64,000 nucleotides of DNA from Paenibacillus herberti (GTDB lineage: Bacteria; Bacillota; Bacilli; Paenibacillales; Paenibacillaceae): positions 1,897,964-1,961,963 of the forward strand of contig NZ_NMUQ01000001.1 of the NCBI RefSeq assembly GCF_002233675.1. The letters run 5' to 3'. A program made the position numbers and the translations under genes. The notes beneath the pieces were generated by a model. That model was not told the DNA's origin and made no database searches. It saw only the letters and a list, made by a program, of their open reading frames with translations. Positions 30,300-38,010 of this stretch are shown one piece after another; within the stretch, counting starts at the first letter, position 1, and every line of letters begins with the position of its first letter.

Positions 30300-30508
30300 A
30301 CCTGACCGTACACCAATCCATTACCATTAACCAATTACGCGTCGACACCGTCACGAATAGCTCTGTGCTGCAGATTGGCAGTGCGGGATCGATTAGACCC
30401 GTCTCGCAACTGTATAATTCCGGAGGATTCAATAAGCCGGCAGCACAGCTCACCAGCGAGGAAAGTGCGAACTCTCTCAACTTCGTCCCATTGCCCAAAC
30501 CAAGCTGA
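30296..30508 (+). CDS. gerPB: GerPB-like spore germination protein
   Basis: The 70-residue protein has INQLRVDTVTNSSVLQIGSA and GSIRPVSQLYNSGGF, the GerPB pattern. It starts inside the gerPA stop (ATGA overlap), so translation is coupled. Length is normal. It belongs to the coat-permeability gerP operon. Confidence 0.88.
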   Translation: MNLTVHQSITINQLRVDTVTNSSVLQIGSAGSIRPVSQLYNSGGFNKPAAQLTSEESANSLNFVPLPKPS

Positions 30509-30532
30509 TCCCTCAAGGAGGTGACTGACCGG

Positions 30533-32722
30533 ATGCAACATAAGGAATCTTCCGCTCCAGGCGGTGTACAGCAGCAAGCGGAGGCTCCCCAGGTACATCC
30601 GAATCGTCCTATTCCTCTCACCTCTGCGCTAGGGGTTCTGACTGGTATGAGTGGCCTAGGAGGCAAAGGCGGCCTAGGGAACGGTATCGCTTCTAATCTA
30701 CTTGGCAAAGGTATGGCCTGGCCCGGTCTGGGTGGCGCATTCCCAGGCATGATGGGCAAACCTGGAGCCGGCTTCCCGCCGAAATGGCCGCCTTATCAGG
30801 GAGGCAATCCCGGGCAAGGTTGGCTGCAGCCGCCAGGCGGTCCACAAGGAACACCATTTGCCGCGGCTCCGAAAGGGTACCCTCCGCCAGGAGGCGCAGG
30901 TTGGCCTTCCCCCAAAGGCTGGCCCGCAGGGGCGGGCGCCGGATGGCAATACCCCGCTGGTCCACCTGCAGGGGCGGGTCAAAGTTGGCCTCCCCCCGGC
31001 GGCCAACCGGCAGGGCCAGGGTGGCAATCCCCAGGTGGCCCAGCACCAGGGCCAGGACCCGGGTGGCCCGCCCCAGGAGCAGGTGCAGGTTGGCCTGGCC
31101 CGGGCGGCTGGCCCGCAGGCGCTGGCCCTGGTTGGCCCGGTCCCGGTGGTCCGCCACCAGGAACGGGCGTCGGAAAGCAAGGAAGCCCGAACAAGGAAGA
31201 GCCGATTTCCGAGCTTATTGAAGGCAGCAATACGTTTGACGTGCATGGCGCGACATTTGAACTGACGCCTGGCGGAATTGTTGAAATACCAGGTGAGGAG
31301 AAAGCGGCAGCAGAGTCTAGCTTGCAGCACACTGGCCAGCTTGGATCTCAAGGAAGCAACTTCACCATCGGTCCTAATGGCGGACTCCAGCAAGGAGGTT
31401 TTCCAGTTGGGATCGGTATCCCTGGACTGGATCCAAACGCAATTCCAGGTGTTAATAAAAATAGTGTTCCTCAATTTTTCCAAGCTCTTGACCCCGGGTT
31501 TCCGCAGCAATGGGAGCAATATGAGGGCTGGCCCTTTTCCGGCCCTCCTAATATGGTCCCGCTGCCAAATAACTCAGCAAGCTCCCCCAGCTTGCAGGCG
31601 GAAACCTCCACTACGGTGCAAAATCCATGCTTGGGCAACCTACAAGACCCCTATTGCTTACAGCAATGCCTCGGGACTATGGCCGCTGGTTTGGCCGAGC
31701 AGCAACAACTTAATCTGCAGTTGACTGCCTATATGAAATTGTTGTGGGAAAGATTGCAAGAGCTGGAGACGAAGCCATCCTATACGATTGAGAAGCTAGA
31801 GTACAATTTTGATCAGCTGAAAGTAGAGCAGTTAGACGGTACGCTCAACATCGGTATGACTGCTCCGTCCGAATCACAGCTGCAGGAATTCGGCCAAATG
31901 TCACTGCCCAATAAACAAACGAATGCGGGAGCCAAAGTTTATCCATTGCCGATTCCCCAATCTGCTACCGCCGGGCCAAGCAACTCAACAAATGCCGTCG
32001 GTGCGGTGAATGGTACTTCCACTCCCGCAAAAGCACAACAACCGTTACAGCCGCAAGCAATCTCTGGCCAACCAGCTACTTTCTTTCAGCCGAGCTTGGG
32101 CAATGTCCCGGCTCCAGGTACGGGCCTCGCTCCAGGCGCGGCGGCAATTCCTGGCTTCTCGGGCCCTCCGGTTCCGAGCATGCCCGGGAATGGAGGAGCC
32201 GCTGGTAACAGCTTTGCCCAGCCAGGGTTTATTCCCGCCTCTCCCGGCTTAGGGATACCGGGAGCACAAGGCAATCTCCAACCGGAGTCCGGCCCTTTCA
32301 CCGCTCAGCCGCCAGCCGGAAGCCCCCCCTCCTCAGCTCAGGCAGCAGCATTGGGAACAGCTCCATCTCCTATCCCTTTGCCAGGCTTTACCGATGTCCG
32401 CTCCTATGTGAACGGCTGGCTGAATGAATCCGCTCATGAAATATTAGAAATAGCGGCCAAATCAAGCAAGCTTCCGCTGGACCCAACCCATCGGCAAATG
32501 GTCATCGAGGACGTCAGGCGCCAGCTTCCTGAACGGATACACTTTTACATGAACGAAGAACTGGGTAGTCAAAGGCCATCTGGAACAAGCCCGGATAACG
32601 CCCTGCTGAGCAATGCGCAGCTGCGCCGGACGGCAGAGCGGACGCTTCGCGACGCGGAATCCGCGCTCAAAAGCTATGTCCAGCAACTTGCCAGCAACGC
32701 GCCTGAAGGAAGAAGGAGATGA
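30533..32722 (+). CDS. gerPC: GerPC homologue with giant Gly/Pro/Trp-rich extension
   Basis: The 729-residue protein contains the GerPC core at about residues 374-445: DPYCLQQCLGTM, a helical LTAYMKLLWERLQELETKPS, and YTIEKLEYNFDQLKVEQLDG. Known GerPC proteins are about 200 residues. Here about 370 residues precede the core, including a tract with repeated GWP, GPG and PAGAG units (about 85-210). A Pro/Ala-rich linker (about 450-615) follows, then a helical C-terminus (FTDVRSYVNGWLNESAHEIL). The frame is continuous, ATG 30533 has AAGGAGG, and the end overlaps gerPD's first possible ATG, so the extension is real coding sequence. Confidence 0.85.
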   Translation: MQHKESSAPGGVQQQAEAPQVHPNRPIPLTSALGVLTGMSGLGGKGGLGNGIASNLLGKGMAWPGLGGAFPGMMGKPGAGFPPKWPPYQGGNPGQGWLQPPGGPQGTPFAAAPKGYPPPGGAGWPSPKGWPAGAGAGWQYPAGPPAGAGQSWPPPGGQPAGPGWQSPGGPAPGPGPGWPAPGAGAGWPGPGGWPAGAGPGWPGPGGPPPGTGVGKQGSPNKEEPISELIEGSNTFDVHGATFELTPGGIVEIPGEEKAAAESSLQHTGQLGSQGSNFTIGPNGGLQQGGFPVGIGIPGLDPNAIPGVNKNSVPQFFQALDPGFPQQWEQYEGWPFSGPPNMVPLPNNSASSPSLQAETSTTVQNPCLGNLQDPYCLQQCLGTMAAGLAEQQQLNLQLTAYMKLLWERLQELETKPSYTIEKLEYNFDQLKVEQLDGTLNIGMTAPSESQLQEFGQMSLPNKQTNAGAKVYPLPIPQSATAGPSNSTNAVGAVNGTSTPAKAQQPLQPQAISGQPATFFQPSLGNVPAPGTGLAPGAAAIPGFSGPPVPSMPGNGGAAGNSFAQPGFIPASPGLGIPGAQGNLQPESGPFTAQPPAGSPPSSAQAAALGTAPSPIPLPGFTDVRSYVNGWLNESAHEILEIAAKSSKLPLDPTHRQMVIEDVRRQLPERIHFYMNEELGSQRPSGTSPDNALLSNAQLRRTAERTLRDAESALKSYVQQLASNAPEGRRR

Positions 32723-32727
32723 ACAAA

Positions 32728-33078
32728 ATGGCAATGAATGTTCATATTACGAATCATTTGCTATCCGTTGGCTGCCTTGAGCTGACAGGTGTCGCTGCGG
32801 CTTCCATGCTGCAGATCGGCGATACCGATTCCATTAATCTGTATTCCATTTTTGATACACCACCCGAGGCCATCATTATCGGCCCTTTTGCACCGTTGCC
32901 TGCTCCGGGCGGAGGAGAGACAGAGACTGGCATCATCCAAGGCGCTGGCGGACAATCCATCGTACCTATTCAAAACACTACCGGTACTGTTCAATCAGCA
33001 GCAACACCGGGAAGACCAGCATCTATAAATAGGAACGGCTCCATAATTCCTGCTTCCGCCGTTAACCTTACCTTATGA
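32728..33078 (+). CDS. gerPD: GerPD-like spore germination protein with C-terminal extension
   Basis: The N-terminal half has LSVGCLELTGVAAASMLQIG and SIFDTPPEAIIIGPFAPLP, typical of GerPD (about 58 residues in B. subtilis). Here the protein is 116 residues; the second half is low-complexity Gly/Thr/Ala/Ile (GGETETGIIQGAGGQSIVPI). I take ATG 32728 (AAGGAG 9-10 bases upstream); an ATG at 32719 overlaps the gerPC stop. Confidence 0.85.
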   Translation: MAMNVHITNHLLSVGCLELTGVAAASMLQIGDTDSINLYSIFDTPPEAIIIGPFAPLPAPGGGETETGIIQGAGGQSIVPIQNTTGTVQSAATPGRPASINRNGSIIPASAVNLTL

Positions 33079-33560
33079 TCGACTCCGACACTTCCATCCG
33101 CACCTCATACATCGGTTCCGTCGAAATGATCACCGTTGGGTTATCCTCCGTCATTCAGTTCGGGGATACCGGCACCATCAACGCCAAATCGACCGGTATT
33201 GCCGTGCAGCGTCAGCTCGACCACCGCGTCGGAGGAGAGGTAGACTTCAGTGGTTACTCGCTATTTAGCATGCCATTCAATCCTATGCCGGAGGAGAGCC
33301 TGGACGAAGCAGATGTGCGTACAATCCGCTCCAATCCGGTTCCGGCCATTCAGCTCGGTTCGCTTTATGTCATCACCTGCAGCTCCTCCTCCATTCTGCT
33401 TGGAGGTAGTGCCGTTGAAGTCAATCTAGAGTCCCGCCTGAAGCATTTTCGGCAATATGCTTATTCGCTCCAATCAACTCCTACTCCAAGTACAGACGTA
33501 AGCGAGATCATCCAGAACGCTGACGCCCGCGGTTCGAACCTGAACGCAGGCAGCGATTGA
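33075..33560 (+). CDS. gerPE: GerPE-like spore germination protein
   Basis: The 161-residue protein begins with RTSYIGSVEMITVGLSSVIQ and FGDTGTINAKSTGIAVQRQ, followed by VPAIQLGSLYVITCSSSSIL, the GerPE pattern. It starts in an ATGA overlap with gerPD. The Ser/Thr/Asn-rich tail (about 135-161) is variable in the family. No gerPF gene follows, unlike in Bacillus. Confidence 0.87.
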   Translation: MIDSDTSIRTSYIGSVEMITVGLSSVIQFGDTGTINAKSTGIAVQRQLDHRVGGEVDFSGYSLFSMPFNPMPEESLDEADVRTIRSNPVPAIQLGSLYVITCSSSSILLGGSAVEVNLESRLKHFRQYAYSLQSTPTPSTDVSEIIQNADARGSNLNAGSD

Positions 33561-33609
33561 TCTAACGATGCCATTCAATTCCAGCGCATGAACCGGGACA
33601 GATGCCGGG

Positions 33610-33637
33610 GTCAGTAAACATGCCCCCCGCATACATT
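33610..33637 (+). promoter_or_regulatory. Possible SigE-type promoter of the yjcZ-like gene
   Basis: GTCAGTAA (33610-33617), 12 bases, then CATACATT (33630-33637). The -10 matches the SigE consensus at 7 of 8 positions; the -35 and spacer are weaker. It lies 77 bp before the start codon. Confidence 0.4.
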
Positions 33638-33713
33638 GTAATTGTGAAGTCCGCCAATCAGCATGGCAGGGTCAATCGGACTTCATAACATCATTGTATG
33701 GGAGGCATTCAGA

Positions 33714-33887
33714 ATGGGTTATGGGGTCGAAGGCGCTGGTGTCGGGTACGGGCCAGGCTGGGGAGCAGGCTGTGGACAGAACTGGGGCGGTTGCGGAACG
33801 GGCTGCGGAGGCAATGGCTCGACCATAGGTATGATCTTGGTTCTGTTTATTCTGCTCGTCATTATTACCCGCGCCTTTTTCATCTAG
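33714..33887 (+). CDS. YjcZ-type small sporulation membrane protein
   Basis: The 57-residue protein has a Gly/Trp/Cys-rich N-terminal half (VGYGPGWGAGCGQNWGGCGT) and a C-terminal hydrophobic helix TIGMILVLFILLVIITRAFF. This matches the YjcZ family of spore microproteins. GGGAGGCATTCAGA precedes ATG 33714. The same hydrophobic segment recurs in three larger proteins of this window (34834, 35385 and 55883). Four cysteines may allow cross-linking in the coat (inference). Confidence 0.82.
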   Translation: MGYGVEGAGVGYGPGWGAGCGQNWGGCGTGCGGNGSTIGMILVLFILLVIITRAFFI

Positions 33888-34017
33888 TTGAAATTCGTAC
33901 AATTCGAATAGAAGCATGATGGGCTCCGCAGCTTGACCTGGCAGTAGAATGCCTGGGATAGACTAACTGCGTTGAGAAGTCGGGCAGGGAATAATTCCTT
34001 TTCAGCAATATTTTAAG

Positions 34018-34061
34018 AGGGCGTTCCTAAAGCAGCAGACTGCTTTAGGAACGCCCTTTTT
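34018..34061 (+). terminator. Terminator after the yjcZ-like gene
   Basis: A strong stem AGGGCGTTCCTAAAGCAG / CTGCTTTAGGAACGCCCT with a short loop is followed by TTTTT. The rest of 33888-34122 holds no gene that I can see. Confidence 0.93.
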
Positions 34062-34122
34062 GAAAGCTGAGAACTCCCTCCACTACTCTTCTCCCTATTC
34101 ATCGTTCATTTCTTCTCTCCGT

Positions 34123-34701
34123 TTATCCTTCCCTTCCTTCCTCTTCGATTTCCAGAGCATCGTTCAGCATCACCATATGGATATGGTCTTCCCATTTGCC
34201 GTTAATCTTGAGATACCGCTTCGCCAATCCTTCCTCCTGAAAGCCCAGCTTGCGAACAACCGACAAGGAAGCGGCGTTGCGGGGAATAATATTCGCTTCA
34301 ATCCGATGAAGCCCAAGACTGTCGAAGCCATGCTTCACGATCATCTGCACCGCTTCCGGCATATAGCCCTTTCCAAGCAACCCTTTGTCCAGACGATAGC
34401 CTAAATTACAGCTTAAAAATACACCTCTCACGATGTTGCCCAGCACAACGGAGCCGATAACGGTGTCTGGGTCCTCTTGCAAAGAAATCCAAAGCTTGAC
34501 CAACCCGCCGCTCTCTATCACTTGCTGGTCCGCTTCCAACAGCGCACGCTGGGATTCCTCCGAAAAAAAAGCCTCCTCACGTTTCGGCTCCCATGGCGCT
34601 AGAAACTCCTTGTTACGAATTACATAGTTGGTAATGACCGCTGAATCTTCTGGACTCGCTTCACTTAACAACAGTCTGTCTGTCTGCAATATACTTATCA
34701 A
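34123..34701 (-). CDS. GNAT family N-acetyltransferase (RimJ/RimL-like)
   Basis: The 192-residue protein starts at TTG 34701 with AAAGGGG 8 bases upstream (ISILQTDRLLLSEASPED). It has the GNAT core: GYRLDKGLLGKGYMPEAVQM (acetyl-CoA loop), GLHRIEANIIPRNAASLSVV and RKLGFQEEGLAKRYLKINGK. It resembles ribosomal-protein alanine acetyltransferases; the target is unknown. Extended frames to 34791 are not needed. Confidence 0.88.
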   Translation of the reverse strand: MISILQTDRLLLSEASPEDSAVITNYVIRNKEFLAPWEPKREEAFFSEESQRALLEADQQVIESGGLVKLWISLQEDPDTVIGSVVLGNIVRGVFLSCNLGYRLDKGLLGKGYMPEAVQMIVKHGFDSLGLHRIEANIIPRNAASLSVVRKLGFQEEGLAKRYLKINGKWEDHIHMVMLNDALEIEEEGREG

Positions 34702-34739
34702 TCCATTTTCCCCTTTTGTCAAAATTATCATTCTATTGG

Positions 34740-34765
34740 ACATTTGCCAGAGTCCGCATACCTTC
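34740..34765 (+). promoter_or_regulatory. Possible SigK promoter of the YjcZ-anchor gene pair
   Basis: AC (34740-34741), 15 bases, then CATACCTTC (34757-34765) resemble the SigK pattern AC-N15/16-CATAnnnTA with one mismatch. The upstream context ACATTTG is shared with the gerP promoter. It lies about 70 bp before the start at 34834. Confidence 0.5.
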
Positions 34766-34833
34766 CTACCACATAGATTACTTGTAGACAAGTGAAACGA
34801 AGAGTATTTCTCTACTTACTGGAGGGACCCATT

Positions 34834-35364
34834 ATGAAAAATATCGCCAGAAAAACCTCGATTAGTAATTATAAGGGCGGCCTTGGATCAAGCATGGGCA
34901 TCATTCTGATTCTATTTATTTTGCTAGTCATCGTTACGCAAGCTTTTTCTCAAAAACAAATCGCACCCTTCCCCATCGAACCGCCGGATGATGGATCATC
35001 CTCCATCGCAATCTCCCAAAGGTTCAATATCATCAACAACACGCAATCAATTACGTTCCAGCGAACTGAAATTTCTGGAAGAATTATTGATCCCCTCCCA
35101 CCCACCAATCTTCTTCCCCTTGGCGGAGAACAGATCTATAATGTATCGATTCGGCTAAATAGGACAGCTGAAGGTACTGTCAATTATATTTGGTACTTGA
35201 ATGACTTTTCTAGAACAGGTGAGTTGCAATTCACGCTTCGGGTACAAAACGTTAGCCTAGAAGGACTTTACGTAAATACACCTTCCATCATTGGCATTAG
35301 TACAGATGCACCGGTACGTTGGAACACGACCCGCGAACGTTTGACCATCTCCGATGAAGTCTAG
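34834..35364 (+). CDS. YjcZ-type membrane anchor fused to a beta-rich domain (paralogue 1)
   Basis: The 176-residue protein has a short basic N-terminus, a YjcZ-like membrane helix (about residues 20-36, MGIILILFILLVIVTQAF), an acidic spacer, and about 130 residues rich in beta-branched and Asn residues (FNIINNTQSITFQRTEIS, and TNLLPLGGEQIYNVSIRLN). GGAGGGACCCATT precedes ATG 34834. It is 20 bp before a homologous gene. I do not recognise the outer domain. Sequence is visibly more AT-rich than the core region. A spore-surface or outer forespore membrane location is inferred from the YjcZ motif and a possible SigK promoter. Confidence 0.75.
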   Translation: MKNIARKTSISNYKGGLGSSMGIILILFILLVIVTQAFSQKQIAPFPIEPPDDGSSSIAISQRFNIINNTQSITFQRTEISGRIIDPLPPTNLLPLGGEQIYNVSIRLNRTAEGTVNYIWYLNDFSRTGELQFTLRVQNVSLEGLYVNTPSIIGISTDAPVRWNTTRERLTISDEV

Positions 35365-35384
35365 TCCTACAGGAGGAGTTCAAT

Positions 35385-35897
35385 TTGAATAAAAATAATA
35401 CAGAAGACTCGGGCGGCTCCAAATTTAACTTAGGTATTATTCTGATTCTATTTATTCTGCTAGTCATCGTTACCTGCACCTTCAGCATTGGCTCAAACCG
35501 CCCCGCTTATATCGAATTTGACGATGAGTCATCCTCCATCACAGACACGCGAGTTTTCAATATCATCAATAACACGAGCAGCCTCACACTTAACGTCGTC
35601 TCTATCGTTGGGCCCTCGAGTTGGCCCACCCCCTCCATTATTGTTCCTAATGGAGGAGTGACCAGCTTCTATGTGTCGTCCAATGGATTCAATACGACCC
35701 GTGCTGAAGTGAGGCTTAATGTGAACAGCGCTAACCGAGTGAGTGTAGGCGGACTACAATGCACACTCGTAAATTTAAACAGTCAGGACAAGGCCTACTT
35801 TAGCAACGTTTCAATAACTACTCCAATTAGAGCCGCACCTCAACAATCGCAGTACCCTGAAAATATCGCGAAGTTGACTATCTACGACGTGTTCTGA
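35385..35897 (+). CDS. YjcZ-type membrane anchor fused to a beta-rich domain (paralogue 2)
   Basis: The 170-residue protein starts at TTG 35385 behind AGGAGGAGTTCAATT. It repeats the design of its neighbour: a helix LGIILILFILLVIVTCTF, a spacer with DDESSSITDTR, then FNIINNTSSLTLNVVSIVG and SIIVPNGGVTSFYVSSNG. The shared FNIINNT motif shows that the outer domains are homologous. One Cys lies at the end of the helix. Function unknown. Confidence 0.75.
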   Translation: MNKNNTEDSGGSKFNLGIILILFILLVIVTCTFSIGSNRPAYIEFDDESSSITDTRVFNIINNTSSLTLNVVSIVGPSSWPTPSIIVPNGGVTSFYVSSNGFNTTRAEVRLNVNSANRVSVGGLQCTLVNLNSQDKAYFSNVSITTPIRAAPQQSQYPENIAKLTIYDVF

Positions 35898-35920
35898 AGT
35901 ACGTAGTTTTTAAAATGTAC

Positions 35921-35967
35921 AACATAGAAATCCCGGCTCCACAATCGGAACCGGGATTTCTATGTTT
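35921..35967. terminator. Bidirectional terminator between paralogue 2 and the GH15 gene
   Basis: ACATAGAAATCCCGG / CCGGGATTTCTATGT with a 14-base loop that can pair further. It separates two convergent transcripts. Confidence 0.88.
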
Positions 35968-35974
35968 ATAAATT

Positions 35975-36046
35975 CTAATCCAGTACATAACTCTAATCCA
36001 GTACATAACTCTAATCCAGTAAATAACTCAAATCCATTAAATAGCT
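35975..36046. repeat. 18-bp tandem repeat, four copies
   Basis: Units at 35975, 35993, 36011 and 36029 follow CTAATCCAGTACATAACT. The first two copies are identical, the third has one change and the fourth is degenerate. The array ends exactly at the GH15 stop codon. Confidence 0.9.
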
Positions 36047-38010
36047 TAATTCACCGCAAGCTCCTTGTACTTCGCCGCATACTTGGAGACGCTCTGAACG
36101 AACGTCGCATGAGACCAGGTGAGCGGAGCAACAGATAATGGAGTTCCGTCATACGGATTCAATTGCTCTGGGAGCAAGCCGCTTTCAAGAGCTTGCGACA
36201 CGACCCACTCCAGCGTACGGCGCGGCGCCTCAAGATCGGCCAGTGTCCGTGCGGAGTCAATTTCATAGTTGGCTACCCACAGCGTGCAAATGATCCACGG
36301 ATTACCGGGAACTTTGTCGATCTCGCCGGACTGCTGGAAGTAATAGTCATTGGTATAACGTGCGATGCCGCCAACATGGGTACGTACTGCCAGCCCATCG
36401 CGAATCGACTCCATCGTGTGGACGACTCGGTAGTCATCTGCCGGCAGCACGCCGAATTCTAGCACAGCGAACAAGCTGCTTTCCAGCGTCATATCTTTCA
36501 CCCAGCCGCCGTCCTTCTGGACCAATCCACGAGCGAAACGGCCACTATCTTCATCCCAGAGATGAGTCAAAATACCTTGTTTGACGTCTGCAGCAGTCCG
36601 CTTGTAATGGTCGCTGCGCTCATAATCGCCGAATAGCTCCGTGAAAAAGGCTGCTGCCATCAATCCGCCATATACAGAAGCCGCCGTATACGTCCAGATT
36701 CCGTAGCGTTCCTCCCACAAGTCGTAGCTCGGCTTCGGTAGCGAGAGCGAGTGCTCCATATAACTGCTTAAGAAGGCAGCGGCTTTACGGATCAGCTTGC
36801 TATACATCGATTGCGGCAGCTCGATGATTTGATGACGCTGGTAATCGCGCCACAGAGCGAACAATACTAAAGCCGTTTCATCCTCTTGGATCGGCAGTCT
36901 TTTGGAGCCTTGCACCGTGTAGGGATGCCAGCTTGAGCCTACCGTACCGTCCGGATTGAACTTATGATTGAGATAACCTTCCGGGGTGAGCGCTTCCGTG
37001 CAAAATTGGAAAAATGGCGCAATGACGGTCTGATAACCGGCCAGCGACATCGCATCTGCCACAAGCGCCCCGTCACGAGGCCACATATAGCTGTAATGGT
37101 CACGATTGTATTGCAAAATATCTGTATCATTAGCGGCGATAATCGCACCACGTTCATCGGTTTGCGTGCGCACGACCAGCAAGCTGTGCCGGAACAAACG
37201 CGACACGGAAGGTGGCAAATCGCCGAGCTCCCTTTCCGCACGGTTCAACCAGTGGTTCCAGTAAATGACGACGCGGCTGAGCAGCTGTTCAGGATGATTA
37301 TCCTCCACATACTGGTTGAGCTTCTTGACCTCTTCCAGACTTTTGCCGATCGACATCCAGTAGTAGATCGTCTTCTCGCCGCCAGCCGGAATAACCGTGC
37401 TGAAGCTGATTGTGCTGTCCACCGAGCCCTGAGCGATTGCGTTGCCCATGAGTACGCCGTCCTCAGCGTCGCGCCATGTCCCTTCTGCGGAGTGGAATCG
37501 CTTGATACCCGTGGAGTACTGCGTCATCCCGCCCTCCTCCGAGAAGCCGTTGAACATGAAGTAGGACGAGCGTTTATAGTGGAACAACGTATGATTATCC
37601 GGGTAATAGGCGGCGGTATCGCCCACTTCCGAGCCGTCGATCATCAGATCCTGATGGAAAAAGAGACGGAATTCCCGTTCCCGGTCCGCATGGTTACGGA
37701 TGACAACCCGCTTCAGATAGATGCATTCGCGTTGGTGAATGCCATCGTTCATTTGCAGCTCAACGTTCAGTCCGCTATGCCGCGCTGTAACATCGGTCAC
37801 AAGGGAATCCTCGATATATCCGAGGTTTTTGTTCCATGCTGCATCTTCAAGCCAGGTGAACTGTCCTTCAGTCCATAGGCCAAGGCGACAGTACTGTCCG
37901 CCGACATGATTGAGCTGGCCGACATAGGGATAATAAATATCCCGGATGTAACAGTTATGGTCCAGGTTCAGGAGCATTTTGCCATTGCCGATTACGAGAT
38001 GACGGGCCAT
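36046..38010 (-). CDS. Glycoside hydrolase family 15 (glucoamylase-like)
   Basis: The 654-residue protein starts MARHLVIGNGKMLLNLDHN after AAGGAGAAGGAAAC. An N-terminal beta-supersandwich (about 1-260) is followed by an (alpha/alpha)6 barrel with DHYSYMWPRDGALVADAMS, the family substrate block, and DLWEERYGIWTYTAASVYGG, holding the likely general acid Glu pair. It would release glucose from alpha-glucans. It overlaps the end of glgA by 19 bp and is the last gene of the glycogen operon, where B. subtilis has glgP; no signal peptide is visible, so it probably acts on internal glycogen. Confidence 0.9.
   Translation of the reverse strand: MARHLVIGNGKMLLNLDHNCYIRDIYYPYVGQLNHVGGQYCRLGLWTEGQFTWLEDAAWNKNLGYIEDSLVTDVTARHSGLNVELQMNDGIHQRECIYLKRVVIRNHADREREFRLFFHQDLMIDGSEVGDTAAYYPDNHTLFHYKRSSYFMFNGFSEEGGMTQYSTGIKRFHSAEGTWRDAEDGVLMGNAIAQGSVDSTISFSTVIPAGGEKTIYYWMSIGKSLEEVKKLNQYVEDNHPEQLLSRVVIYWNHWLNRAERELGDLPPSVSRLFRHSLLVVRTQTDERGAIIAANDTDILQYNRDHYSYMWPRDGALVADAMSLAGYQTVIAPFFQFCTEALTPEGYLNHKFNPDGTVGSSWHPYTVQGSKRLPIQEDETALVLFALWRDYQRHQIIELPQSMYSKLIRKAAAFLSSYMEHSLSLPKPSYDLWEERYGIWTYTAASVYGGLMAAAFFTELFGDYERSDHYKRTAADVKQGILTHLWDEDSGRFARGLVQKDGGWVKDMTLESSLFAVLEFGVLPADDYRVVHTMESIRDGLAVRTHVGGIARYTNDYYFQQSGEIDKVPGNPWIICTLWVANYEIDSARTLADLEAPRRTLEWVVSQALESGLLPEQLNPYDGTPLSVAPLTWSHATFVQSVSKYAAKYKELAVN

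Noticed and set aside
37992..38010. Frameshift or fusion between glgA and the GH15 gene
   Set aside because: The 19-bp overlap is a normal operon overlap; each gene has its own start site and complete domains.
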